Of a stretch of 64,000 nucleotides of DNA, positions 52,998 to 61,974 are shown in pieces. Within the stretch, counting starts at the first letter, position 1. Each line of letters opens with the position of its first letter. The translations under genes and the position numbers were made by a program. The notes under the pieces were generated by a model. That model was not told the origin of the DNA and ran no database searches. It saw nothing but the letters and a program-made list of their open reading frames with translations. Source of the DNA: JBAZAX01 sp041671765 (GTDB lineage Bacteria > Babelota > Babeliae > Babelales > RVW-14); NCBI GenBank assembly GCA_041671765.1, contig JBAZAX010000005.1, positions 1-64,000 of the forward strand, read 5' to 3'.

Positions 52998-55166
52998 CTA
53001 ATTCACTTGTCCGATATAATCAATAAAATCAGAGTACTGATCTTGTGCAATCTGCGGCTTTTCAACAGCAGTCCAGTCGCTTGTTTTTGGTTCAACAAGT
53101 CTGGAATACCGATTAAACCAAACCCCATTGTGATTATTCAAAATATTTTTTATCCATTCATAAGATTTTTTATCCGTTATTTTTGAAAGCAATAAAACAC
53201 TTGAGTGGGTTGCGTTTATTTTATTGTCATCAAACCATTTTTGGTGATTCAAATATTCTGCATTAAACGAAAAGAGATGAACCGGTTTCTCTGCCGCATT
53301 AAGCCCCTTGTATAAACCCTTGTAGAACCAGTTTATTAAAATATTTGGCATGTAACATGCAATGATGCAATTATTAATTTTCTTGTCAAAAGACTGCTTA
53401 AGATTAGAGCCTATTTCAACCGCTTGATTCTCAAGAAAATCAAAATATTTTGTAGCCATTTTTTTATCAATCAGAAACTGTACCATCTCTGTAACTTTCA
53501 TCTGCTGTGTTTTTAAATTATTTTTATGTAAAAATAAATTGAAATTACGGTTGTTAAAACCCATAGTTGAAAAAAATGTTCCGGTTGTTTTTCGACAGTA
53601 CATTTCAAGATCAATCATTATTCCTGAAATGGGAATTCCGTTACATATTTCGGGATTATTCCACTGCTCTACCAACTTTTCAATTGGAACTTCTATTTCA
53701 TTGTGCCAAAAATTCTGATCTATCGGATCAGGGATGTCATTGTATGTATTATCATATACATCATGGGCACAAGGTTTTGGCAAATTGGGCTCATAAATAT
53801 TATTTGTTATTTCAAAACCAATTAAAATTTTTGGAACTGACTTGCCCAATGAATTCGAGGCCACTTTTAATTTTTTTGTAAATAAAGCAACAGCTTCCAG
53901 TAACGCTTTTTCTCTGCCACCTTTACGGGCAATTGGACTGTAAAACATATTTGGATTCAAGCTTATCCAAAGGGCATCAAGTTTAGATTTCATAATAAAT
54001 TCAATTAATTTGTTCTGCTGCAGCGTTTGATTTGTAACTTGGCTGTCTTGTTGAGTTGATGTAAGTTTTGCATCTAGCTGGATAGGTTCAAAAATATTTA
54101 ATTCCATCCAAGCTGTTTTTCTCAAAGGATAGTTTTCATCTCTGTTTATTTTTCTGCCAAAATTTTCAATTGCATTATTAGTCTGCAATTGTGTTGATGT
54201 AACATTCAAAGCCTCTACAGATGGCATTTGATTAATCATATCTTTTATTCCAACCAACATCTCTTTTCGTAAACTGAAATCACTTGGGCAGAAGTGAAAA
54301 CTTTCCATAATCCCTGAAAAAGTAAGAATGGTTTGATTCGATATAAACACATGATTTTGCTTTATTGGATTAAACCAATAAATTCCGTATGGCATGGTAT
54401 TTGCAACGGGATCCAGATATTGTTTTGTAACGGGAAGAACTTTTAAATATTCTGAAGATTCTGTTAGCAGTTGATTTATTTTGGGTGAATAAAATCCTAT
54501 TCCACCATGTGGCTGGCTCAGCGTGGTATGGTACTGTAACGGCCTACTTTCAGGCGGTCTTGTTAAAAATGCATTTGCCAAAGTGACAAAATTTTCAATT
54601 TTCTTATCGTCCGGCTTTTTTTGAGAAACAGTCAAAGTGTTATCTAAAACTTGAAAGCCCAACTCATTCGCTTGAACTCCCATAGGTTTAAAAATAGGCC
54701 CAAATTTTTCAACCAAATTTATTTGCGGATTAATATTAAGAGATGGGAATATTAGACCAATAAGTTTATTTGGCTTTTGACAAAAATTGTTTAGCATCGT
54801 TAAAATTTTTTTGGAAACTGGCGACGTTTCTACCGATTTCAAAAACTCAATTCCTATTATAAAAAATGCAGCTTGAGCCGCGGGGCTCAAGTCTTGTTCC
54901 TCCAGATCCATTACTTGATCAAATCCAATATACTTCACATCCCAGTTGGCCTCTTTCAAAATTTGAATAAATGGATCATATAAAAAACTTTCGCGATGCG
55001 TTGAATCTATTATTAAAAATTCTTTGTTTTTTGGTTTTGAGGCACTATCCGTTAAAACTATATCTGTAGAGATACTGTCTAACGGTAGGATTTCTGCGTA
55101 AATATTTTTAATCACAAAAATCATGAAAACTAAAATAAATATTTTTGATCCATTAAAGCTTTTCAT
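52998..55166 (-). CDS. Large exported protein, unknown, possible hydrolase barrel
   Basis: 722 residues from the ATG at 55166 (GGAGAGGGCAGGG upstream), with signal peptide IFILVFMIFVIKNIYAE. The first half has alternating strands and helices (EFLIIDSTHRESFLYDPFI). The second half has barrel-like blocks: AWMELNIFEP, LDALWISLNPNMF, KILIGFEITNN, ISGIMIDLEMY and NCIIACYMPN, each ending a strand with acidic or polar residues, as in glycoside hydrolases. I cannot name a family. It may act on a polysaccharide in the periplasm or outside; this is a guess. Confidence 0.6.
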   Translation of the reverse strand: MKSFNGSKIFILVFMIFVIKNIYAEILPLDSISTDIVLTDSASKPKNKEFLIIDSTHRESFLYDPFIQILKEANWDVKYIGFDQVMDLEEQDLSPAAQAAFFIIGIEFLKSVETSPVSKKILTMLNNFCQKPNKLIGLIFPSLNINPQINLVEKFGPIFKPMGVQANELGFQVLDNTLTVSQKKPDDKKIENFVTLANAFLTRPPESRPLQYHTTLSQPHGGIGFYSPKINQLLTESSEYLKVLPVTKQYLDPVANTMPYGIYWFNPIKQNHVFISNQTILTFSGIMESFHFCPSDFSLRKEMLVGIKDMINQMPSVEALNVTSTQLQTNNAIENFGRKINRDENYPLRKTAWMELNIFEPIQLDAKLTSTQQDSQVTNQTLQQNKLIEFIMKSKLDALWISLNPNMFYSPIARKGGREKALLEAVALFTKKLKVASNSLGKSVPKILIGFEITNNIYEPNLPKPCAHDVYDNTYNDIPDPIDQNFWHNEIEVPIEKLVEQWNNPEICNGIPISGIMIDLEMYCRKTTGTFFSTMGFNNRNFNLFLHKNNLKTQQMKVTEMVQFLIDKKMATKYFDFLENQAVEIGSNLKQSFDKKINNCIIACYMPNILINWFYKGLYKGLNAAEKPVHLFSFNAEYLNHQKWFDDNKINATHSSVLLLSKITDKKSYEWIKNILNNHNGVWFNRYSRLVEPKTSDWTAVEKPQIAQDQYSDFIDYIGQVN

Positions 55167-55610
55167 CGCCCTGCCCTCTCCCTCAAAGACTGTCTCTCTA
55201 TTATGTAAATTATTATTTGTCATCTTTCAATTACGATGTTATTAGATTTGATTACAAATAGTCAATGAAACTATTTAATTTGGGATTTAGGCAAATGAAA
55301 AGCTCAAAATCTCTCTTTTTCTTAAATAAATCCTGTGATAACATGCTATGTAATTAGGGCCAGTTCAATAACTAGTTGTATTGTTGCTTAGATTTTTGTT
55401 CTAAATTCCCTTTGTTAAGCAGATTTGTCATGCTCAACTCGTTTCAAATAGGAACAACTAATCCATGGATCCTGAAATAAATTCAGGATGACACAATTTT
55501 CACACAAGACTTTCAACTACGCGCTTGAAGCAATATGACGGACAGGTCTGCATACACGACAAAAACACGATCACGGAATATAGTTATAAAAGAGAGATAT
55601 ATTAAAGGAG
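55167..55610. other. Intergenic region, 444 bases, with one repeat
   Basis: Lies between the divergent 722-residue exported protein gene and the MEMO-AMMECR1 gene. It holds repeat copy g, AT-rich sequence on either side, and a possible -10 (TTATAAA at about 55584) before the MEMO gene. I see no gene in it. Confidence 0.5.
55425..55496 (+). repeat. Palindromic dispersed repeat, copy g
   Basis: TTGTCATGCTCAACTCG, TTTCAAATAGG...CTAATCCAT, GGATCCTGAAATAAA and TTCAGGATGACACAA. The first block is an inverted version of the last, so the whole can fold into a long hairpin. It matches copy c across its length. Confidence 0.84.
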
Positions 55611-55616
55611 ATGTTC

Positions 55617-57305
55617 ATGCGTTTTTCAAAATTCAAAACACTTGTTCTGTTAATTATTTTTATTTCTGCCGCTTGTTCAAAAGATAGCGATAATAAAAAA
55701 ATTACAGAAAAAGATCCTATCATTCACTCAGCACATTTAACTGATGGATGGTACCCACAAAACGAAATTACACTCACTAGAACATTAAAAGAATATTTTA
55801 CTCAGGCAAAAAAAGAATTTGGCTTTGTGATTGATCCGATGTCAGTCAAAGGTTTAATTGTACCACACGCGGGCATGTATTATTCAGGACTATGCGCAGC
55901 CGCAACTTATCAGTCATTATTGCTACCGAATGGAGAAAAAAACGATAAGTTTAAAAACGTTATAATCTTGGCACCTAGCCATACCACATTCGTCAACGGT
56001 GTTGCTTTACCTGATTATAGTACCTACAAAACAGTGCTTGGCGAAATAAAAATTGATACAAATGCCATTAGAATTCTGAGTAAGTCCGAAATATTCACTG
56101 TCATGAAAGAGGCTCATGACAAAGAACATGCAATCGAAATTCAATTGCCATTTTTACAAGAAGTTTTAAATGATTTTAAAATTGTACCACTGATTGTAGG
56201 AAATTTAACAGAAGAAAATCTCGCTAAAGCAGTACAACAACTACAAAAAATTGTTGATGATAAAACATTGATTATTGTAAGTTCTGATTTTACCCACCAT
56301 GGGCAAGCTTATGATTATAAGCCATTCACTCGTGATACTTTGGCACAGGTTAGATACCTTGATTCAGTAGCAACTTATCTAATTGCAACTCACTCAGTAC
56401 CAAATTTTGATAAATTTTTAAGAGACACAGGAGTTACAATTTGTGGAGCCAATCCAATAAGAATTTTAATGGGCCTTGTACACTTGCAATCCTTGGGACA
56501 AACTATAAATACACGCTTAGCCTGTTATTACACATCCGCACAACTTGCTAATGCTCGATCCGGATTAAATAGAGAGATCCTGGATCAAGTCCAGGATGAC
56601 AAAAACAACAATATTATAAATACAAAAAAATTATTAGAACCTGTTGAAGACAAACTTGTTGATAATAGCGTTAGCTACGCGGGTTTAATTTTAACGGATC
56701 AGAAAACGTCTGACTTAAACGATAAAGATCAATTTACTGAATTTGAAAAACAATCATTATTACGTTTAGTTAGAGATAAAATAGAAAATGAGTTTAAACC
56801 GGAAGAGACCAAACTCCCAGATCATATTTTATACCCAATAATTACACCTGCCCTACAAAAGACTTGTGGTGCATTTGTAACGCTTAACACAAAACAGGGA
56901 AACTTACGCGGCTGCATTGGACGCATGATTTCTGACTTGTCGCTGTCCCAAGTGATTGGAGAAATGGCAGTTGCATGTGCTTTTCATGATGATCGTTTTT
57001 CACCGGTCAAAAAAGACGAACTTGAAAATATTGTTGTTGATATTACAATTCTTACAGATCCACAAAAAGTTGAAAATTATCAAGACATTAAAATAGGCAG
57101 TGATGGTATAGTTCTTAAGAAAATTGGGAGTGATGGGCAAATTATTGCATCGTCAGTATTTTTACCTCAAGTTCCGCCAAGCCTTGGCTGGGATTTACAA
57201 ACAACGCTTGAACAGTTGAGCCAAAAGGCTGGATTAGGAAAACACGGGTGGAAAGAAAACTGTGAGTTTGAAGTTTTCCAAGGTTTTGAAATTAAAGAAA
57301 ATTAA
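55617..57305 (+). CDS. Predicted lipoprotein fusing MEMO and AMMECR1 domains
   Basis: 562 residues from the ATG at 55617, with AAAGGAG 6 bases upstream; an ATG 2 codons earlier is too close to that site. LVLLIIFISAAC ends in a lipobox-like Cys20. The MEMO domain (about 38-315) has VPHAGMYYSGLCAA and LAPSHTTFVNGVAL, then IVSSDFTHHG, with dioxygenase-like His/Asp/Ser. The AMMECR1 domain (about 385-560) has GAFVTLN and LRGCIGRM. Residues about 320-329 (EILDQVQDDK) come from a palindromic repeat in the linker. The radical SAM partner of the AmmeMemoRadiSam set is absent here. Confidence 0.85.
   Translation: MRFSKFKTLVLLIIFISAACSKDSDNKKITEKDPIIHSAHLTDGWYPQNEITLTRTLKEYFTQAKKEFGFVIDPMSVKGLIVPHAGMYYSGLCAAATYQSLLLPNGEKNDKFKNVIILAPSHTTFVNGVALPDYSTYKTVLGEIKIDTNAIRILSKSEIFTVMKEAHDKEHAIEIQLPFLQEVLNDFKIVPLIVGNLTEENLAKAVQQLQKIVDDKTLIIVSSDFTHHGQAYDYKPFTRDTLAQVRYLDSVATYLIATHSVPNFDKFLRDTGVTICGANPIRILMGLVHLQSLGQTINTRLACYYTSAQLANARSGLNREILDQVQDDKNNNIINTKKLLEPVEDKLVDNSVSYAGLILTDQKTSDLNDKDQFTEFEKQSLLRLVRDKIENEFKPEETKLPDHILYPIITPALQKTCGAFVTLNTKQGNLRGCIGRMISDLSLSQVIGEMAVACAFHDDRFSPVKKDELENIVVDITILTDPQKVENYQDIKIGSDGIVLKKIGSDGQIIASSVFLPQVPPSLGWDLQTTLEQLSQKAGLGKHGWKENCEFEVFQGFEIKEN
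56576..56602 (+). repeat. Palindromic repeat inside MEMO-AMMECR1 gene (copy h)
   Basis: GATCCTGGATCAAG then TCCAGGATGACA. It lies in frame between the two domains and codes for ILDQVQDD. The core palindrome is TGGA/TCCA here instead of TGAA/TTCA, a compensated change that keeps the stem. Confidence 0.82.
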
Positions 57306-58490
57306 ATGAAAAAATATATAGTAATAGGCTCATCAGCGGCAGGCGTCGCTTGTGCCACAAAATTAAGAGATCTGGATAAAGAATCAGAAATTATTATGAT
57401 TGGGGCAGATGATAAATTGCCATGCAATCGATGCCTTCTTTCTGAAATTTTATCCGGCGATAAAACCGAAAAAGATATTACAACCAAAGATTCAGATTAT
57501 TTTAAACAGCAAAATATAAAAGTTATGCTCGGTACTACCGTTACAAATATTTTAACAAAAGAAAAAGTAGTAACTTTACACAATGGCCAAAAACTGTCTT
57601 ATGACAAGCTTTTTTTAGGAGTTGGCAAATCCGGGTTTGTACCGGATATTCCAGGATCTAAATTATATGGAGTCTTTTCTTTTTACGGACTGCCAGACAT
57701 AAACACAATTAATGATTTCATCAAAGAAAACAACGTCAAAAACGTAGTTGTAATAGGGGCTGGGCTTACAGGTCTTGAATGTTGCGATGCATTAGAATCA
57801 AAAGGGCTAAATGTCAGCCTAATTGAACGCTCCACGCATGTTTTGCCTCATCAAATCGACGATACCGGAGCACAGTTTATTCAAAATTTAATTAAAAAAA
57901 ATGGAGTTAAATTTTATCCCGGACAAGTTGTTGAACAAATCATAGGTACAAATAAAAAAGTCAGCGGAGTAACCCTCTCAGAACATGGGGAAATTTCAGC
58001 CGACATGATCATCTTTGCAATTGGCGGAAAAATAAATTTGGAATTAGCTCTTCATGCCGGAATTGACACCTTACCCAGTGGAATAATTGTAAAAAATACC
58101 ATGCAAACGTCTAATGCAGATATTTTTGCGGGTGGCGATTGTTGCCTTGTAAATAATTTACTAACAGGGCAACCCGTTCAAAGCTGCCTCTGGCCTGATG
58201 CTGTAATGCAGGGAATAACAGCTGCACATAGTATGATTGGCATAAAACGCGAATATTCGGGAACGCTAATAATCACCAGCTCAAATATATTTGAAACACA
58301 ATTTGTAACATGCGGTCCGGTAAACCAACCAAACCCAAATTATGAAGAAATAATAAAAAACGAACCAAATTTTTATCACAAATTTTTAATTCATGATGGA
58401 ATTCTCAAAGGTTTTATTATGGTTGGAAATGTTGAAAATGTTGGTGTTTTACGAAAAAAACTGATCAATAAAACATCTTTTCAACCCTAA
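57306..58490 (+). CDS. FAD/NAD(P)H-dependent oxidoreductase
   Basis: 394 residues of the pyridine-nucleotide-disulfide reductase family. FAD motif VIGSSAAGVACATKL at the start, then LPCNRCLLSEILSG, the NAD(P)H motif VVVIGAGLTGLECCDAL and the second FAD motif ADIFAGGDC. It resembles NADH oxidases, rubredoxin reductases and the small nitrite reductase-like enzymes. The redox partner is unknown. The ATG directly follows the stop of the MEMO-AMMECR1 gene, so the two are cotranscribed. Confidence 0.85.
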   Translation: MKKYIVIGSSAAGVACATKLRDLDKESEIIMIGADDKLPCNRCLLSEILSGDKTEKDITTKDSDYFKQQNIKVMLGTTVTNILTKEKVVTLHNGQKLSYDKLFLGVGKSGFVPDIPGSKLYGVFSFYGLPDINTINDFIKENNVKNVVVIGAGLTGLECCDALESKGLNVSLIERSTHVLPHQIDDTGAQFIQNLIKKNGVKFYPGQVVEQIIGTNKKVSGVTLSEHGEISADMIIFAIGGKINLELALHAGIDTLPSGIIVKNTMQTSNADIFAGGDCCLVNNLLTGQPVQSCLWPDAVMQGITAAHSMIGIKREYSGTLIITSSNIFETQFVTCGPVNQPNPNYEEIIKNEPNFYHKFLIHDGILKGFIMVGNVENVGVLRKKLINKTSFQP

Positions 58491-58518
58491 ACAAATATTC
58501 AATAAATTTAAATCGCTT

Positions 58519-58572
58519 GCCCAAACTACTGCGAGCTATCTTATAATAGTCTCAGGGAGTTTGGGCTTTTTT
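58519..58572 (+). terminator. Terminator with long structured loop
   Basis: GCCCAAACT (58519-58527) pairs with AGTTTGGGC (58558-58566), followed by six T. The 30-base loop can fold further (CTAT/ATAG). It lies 28 bases past the oxidoreductase stop. The loop contains TATAAT at 58542-58547, which could be a -10 for the next gene. Confidence 0.72.
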
Positions 58573-58593
58573 GTTTTTAGGGGGGAGAGGACT

Positions 58594-60135
58594 ATGAATA
58601 CAAGGAAAGTATCCTTATCTTTTGTGTTTCCAATTTTATTTTCATGCGCACTAGAATGTCAGACAGCCTATGTAAATGTAGATACAAGCGGGAATTTGAT
58701 GCCTGAAGAAATTGAATACATTGGCAAACGTGATCGAAGAACTCACGCATCCATTGCTCATTTACTTGGCCTAGGAGCAATTCCGGATAATATAAAATTA
58801 CCAAGAATTGCATTTATTGGTAGCGGCGGAGGTTTTCGCGCCACTACAGATTATATTGCTATGCTAGCAGCATTACAACGCGCAGGCATATTTGATTGTG
58901 GAACGTATGCTGCAGGATTATCTGGTGGAGCATGGGCCATATTTCCTCTTGTTTTGCGAGGGCTAGATCCGGTTAGGTATAGTGACATTCTCAGACAACG
59001 CCTTTGCCAAAGTAATCCAGGAGAAAGCAAGAATATATTAACCAGAATGGCGCAAATATTTCTGGAAAAAAATGGAAAAATTAAATTTGTTGATACCTGG
59101 GGTGCAATAGCTTCGGAACGGCTGTTTGGTGATCTTGCTCGAGAACGTTCCATAACCTTTAATGACATAAGAGCAACACTATCTCAGAGTGACGCGTTTC
59201 CGTATCCAATTTGTCCGGTTATAATAGGCCAAACTGCTCCAAACTATGAATGGTTAGAGATAAATCCATTTGGAATTTATAGTAGCTGCCTTGGTGGCTC
59301 CATTCCAAACGCAGCATTCGGAAATGTCTTTGAAGCAGGACACGCTGCTGTATTAAACAATCCGGAATTACCCCTTGAGTTTTACATAGGGATGGTTGGA
59401 AGCGCTTTTTGCCTAACTGTCGGAGACATAGCTTATAATGGAATAAAGGGGTTACTCGACATAATCCAAGTTGACCAAATTTTATCAAGTACTATGGGAG
59501 ATGATGCTTTTGTCAGGTTTACGTCTCGAATAAATAAATTTTTTGATAAATTTGGAGCCTATCAAGATCGTCTTTTCCCTGCAAAAATTCCAAACTATTC
59601 ATATCAAATGCCAGGATCAAAATTAAAAGATTTACAAACATTGGAACTGTTTGATGCGGGAGCTTTTATAAATTTGCCGTTTCCAACACTTATTCGTAAC
59701 GACCGTGCCATTGATATTTTCATTGTTTGTGATGCATCCAGTGATGCAACCGACAGAGATTTTACAGAATTAAGATATGCTGCTGATTGGGCAAGAATGA
59801 ATGGAGCAAAATTTCCATCACTTAATAAATTTAAAATTGTTTCTCGAGATATGAGAATTTTTTACGAAGACGATATAACTGTACCTTACGTAATTTATTT
59901 TTCAAATCAGATAGACGTTGGAACTACCTCTTTAGTATATACCCCGGAAGAATTTGATAATCTATTTGGTTTTATGCATGCAAACGTTTTGAATGGAGCC
60001 CCTGCAATTGTTGATGTAATAAGAAAAAAGCTGAACATCGTAAATACATTTGATGCTTTACCGCAAGGAGTTGCTCCATCAATAGCATGGGAATCTCCTA
60101 GCGAATTTATAAAATATTATTGTAATATTCTTTAA
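58594..60135 (+). CDS. Exported cytosolic-phospholipase-A2-like lipase
   Basis: 513 residues from the ATG at 58594 (GGGGAGAGG upstream); the longer frame to 58561 has no support. Residues 1-24 look like a signal peptide. The cPLA2/phospholipase B catalytic set is present: oxyanion glycines and Arg82 in GSGGGFRA (76-83), Ser110 in GLSGGAW, and Asp354 in FDAGAFINLPFPTLIRN. Arg-to-Ser spacing is 28, the same as Arg200-Ser228 of human cPLA2-alpha. The NLPFPTLIRNDRAIDIFIV segment also follows that enzyme. It should hydrolyse phospholipid acyl esters, perhaps of a host. Confidence 0.85.
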   Translation: MNTRKVSLSFVFPILFSCALECQTAYVNVDTSGNLMPEEIEYIGKRDRRTHASIAHLLGLGAIPDNIKLPRIAFIGSGGGFRATTDYIAMLAALQRAGIFDCGTYAAGLSGGAWAIFPLVLRGLDPVRYSDILRQRLCQSNPGESKNILTRMAQIFLEKNGKIKFVDTWGAIASERLFGDLARERSITFNDIRATLSQSDAFPYPICPVIIGQTAPNYEWLEINPFGIYSSCLGGSIPNAAFGNVFEAGHAAVLNNPELPLEFYIGMVGSAFCLTVGDIAYNGIKGLLDIIQVDQILSSTMGDDAFVRFTSRINKFFDKFGAYQDRLFPAKIPNYSYQMPGSKLKDLQTLELFDAGAFINLPFPTLIRNDRAIDIFIVCDASSDATDRDFTELRYAADWARMNGAKFPSLNKFKIVSRDMRIFYEDDITVPYVIYFSNQIDVGTTSLVYTPEEFDNLFGFMHANVLNGAPAIVDVIRKKLNIVNTFDALPQGVAPSIAWESPSEFIKYYCNIL

Positions 60136-60557
60136 TTTTTATTGAAAGCCAAGTGATCTAGATAATTTTGTAAAATAAATGCAGCGGCAAGGCTGTGATT
60201 CTGACGTTTACTTTCAGGATCATACTTGCCGCTCTGTATTTCCAAAGCGCGCTTACTGCTCAATCTTTCATCCCACAATATCCACTTTATATCTGTAAAA
60301 TTAACATTTGAAAATTCCAGCTCCAATTCTTCTTTTAATTTAACTATTTTTTTTGTTTGATCACTTTCAGTTCCGGAAAATGTTTTTGGATAACCAACAA
60401 CTACAATGCTAATTGGTTGAGTGCTTAGAGTATCTTTTAAAAATGGCTTAAGATTATCTAATTCAACAGTCTTTAACGGCTTACATGTAATACCAAGTGG
60501 ATCAGAAATCGCACTACCAACCCATTTATCACCTAGATCTAACGCTAATATTTTCAT
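60132..60557 (-). CDS. ruvX: Putative pre-16S rRNA nuclease / Holliday junction resolvase RuvX (YqgF)
   Basis: 141 residues with an RNase H fold. LALDLGDKWVGSAISDPLG at the start holds the first Asp; VVVGYPKTFSG and LWDERLSSKRAL follow, with the second acidic pair, and late HSLAAAFILQNYL. Usual length. In E. coli YqgF helps process the 5' end of 16S rRNA. AGGAATTCTG precedes the ATG. It overlaps the convergent lipase gene by 4 bases and follows the PIG-L-like gene. Confidence 0.92.
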   Translation of the reverse strand: MKILALDLGDKWVGSAISDPLGITCKPLKTVELDNLKPFLKDTLSTQPISIVVVGYPKTFSGTESDQTKKIVKLKEELELEFSNVNFTDIKWILWDERLSSKRALEIQSGKYDPESKRQNHSLAAAFILQNYLDHLAFNKN

Positions 60558-60565
60558 CAGAATTC

Positions 60566-61708
60566 CTAATTTAAATTATTTTTAATCAAAAACTGTTTGG
60601 CCTGGGATGAATTTATAAAACAAAAACCAGAGGCTGCCTTTATTCTATTATTTTGATGTTTATCAAAATAATCTCCACCAATTAATGTTCTTATTTTCTG
60701 ATACTGAGCGTGCATTATTTGCTGCATAACATCACAGAATGGACCGTCATTATTAGCGACAGGGAATAGGGCTTTAACTTGCGATTTGTAAGAATTATGA
60801 AAAACATTTCGCAGTGAATCAAAATCGTTTATTGTAACCGGAAAAAATAAATTTACATCTGATGGCTCAAATTGGCTCCAAACATTTCTGTACTCCCAAA
60901 CAGTTAGTTTTTTGTTTGGATTTCTTTGCAGATAACGCTTAATCGCCTGACAGACTATTTTAAAAACTTTTATATGTGTTTTATGTCCGGTTTCATCTTC
61001 TGAGACAACAGTTACTACTTCCGGATCTATTTCTTCAAGAAGTACTACGACTTTTTCTATATCTTGATCTAAATCAAAATTCTCATCTTTGCTTGAATAA
61101 AAACCAAGCTTCATATGGTTAATATTTGAAGCGCCTATTCCAAGATGTCCCCAGGCAATCTCTTCTTCCCAATCTCTAGTCATGCCCTTGAGCTCTTTTA
61201 CTTTATCACTTGAGCTATTGCTGATATCTAACTTTGCCTGATCTATAAATTTAATAATATTTTCTTGATTTATATCTTCTTGATTTTTAGAAACATCATA
61301 AACTTGCAAAATATTTCTAGCCATACGAATTGCTCTTGCCATTTCTTGAGCTTTTTGATCATTTTTTGCAATTCCATCAAGAAACATTTTAATTTCATAA
61401 TTTTTGTCATTACTAAAACTAAAATTTTGATACTCTTTTATGATCTTTTCCAAGCTTTGCAGATTTTGAAACAAATATTCGTCTGCTACGGAATTAAAAC
61501 CACTTGTCATGACTGAAAAATGATGTGCAGATGGTGTGTTAAAAACCAAATGCTGAACAATAGGAAAATACCCCAACATAGAATCATCATGATGCGGTGA
61601 AGTGTGTAAAAATTTTTTTTGTGAAAAATCTTGTAAACACGGATCTATTTTTTGCTTTAAATCATCAATTTTATTATTTAGTTCCAAATTTTTATCATAC
61701 TCGTTCAT
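60566..61708 (-). CDS. PIG-L/LmbE-like protein
   Basis: 380 residues from the ATG at 61708 (AAGGA 6 bases upstream; a TTG two codons earlier is unlikely). TSPHHDDSMLGYFP (37-50) is the Zn/catalytic PHxDD motif of PIG-L deacetylases. FSVMTSGFNSVADEY and the late VVSEDETGHKTHIKVFKI give the further His. A similar domain is fused to glucosamine-6-phosphate deaminase in some bacteria; here it stands alone. The likely chemistry is N-deacetylation of an amino sugar, but the substrate is unknown. Confidence 0.65.
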   Translation of the reverse strand: MNEYDKNLELNNKIDDLKQKIDPCLQDFSQKKFLHTSPHHDDSMLGYFPIVQHLVFNTPSAHHFSVMTSGFNSVADEYLFQNLQSLEKIIKEYQNFSFSNDKNYEIKMFLDGIAKNDQKAQEMARAIRMARNILQVYDVSKNQEDINQENIIKFIDQAKLDISNSSSDKVKELKGMTRDWEEEIAWGHLGIGASNINHMKLGFYSSKDENFDLDQDIEKVVVLLEEIDPEVVTVVSEDETGHKTHIKVFKIVCQAIKRYLQRNPNKKLTVWEYRNVWSQFEPSDVNLFFPVTINDFDSLRNVFHNSYKSQVKALFPVANNDGPFCDVMQQIMHAQYQKIRTLIGGDYFDKHQNNRIKAASGFCFINSSQAKQFLIKNNLN

Positions 61709-61903
61709 GCACAATCCTTAAAAGTCGTCATTAAAATTGAACTATAAGCAGTTTGTAGCAATTTAACACGAAAAACAAGAGGATAGGCCGACATAAATAA
61801 AAGTAAAATCAGACTTTTAGCTTCAAAATCGCTATTAGTGCAAGATATAACCTAATTATTTATTAAAAATACAATCTGAAGCTAATTGCCACTAGGAAAC
61901 AAG

Positions 61904-61932
61904 TTGACGCTGGTTTTTTTTTTGCATACATT
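61904..61932 (+). promoter_or_regulatory. Sigma-70-like promoter
   Basis: TTGACG (61904-61909), a 17-base spacer that is mostly T, and TACATT (61927-61932). It lies 43 bases before the ATG at 61975 and should drive the small Zn/membrane protein gene and perhaps polA. Confidence 0.55.
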
Positions 61933-61974
61933 TAGAAAAATTGTTAGGTAAGTAAATTATCTCAGAGGTTTGAA

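Noticed and set aside
58851..59488. Minus-strand frames opposite the cPLA2-like gene
   Set aside because: The plus strand has the complete catalytic motif set; these frames lack start signals and known motifs.
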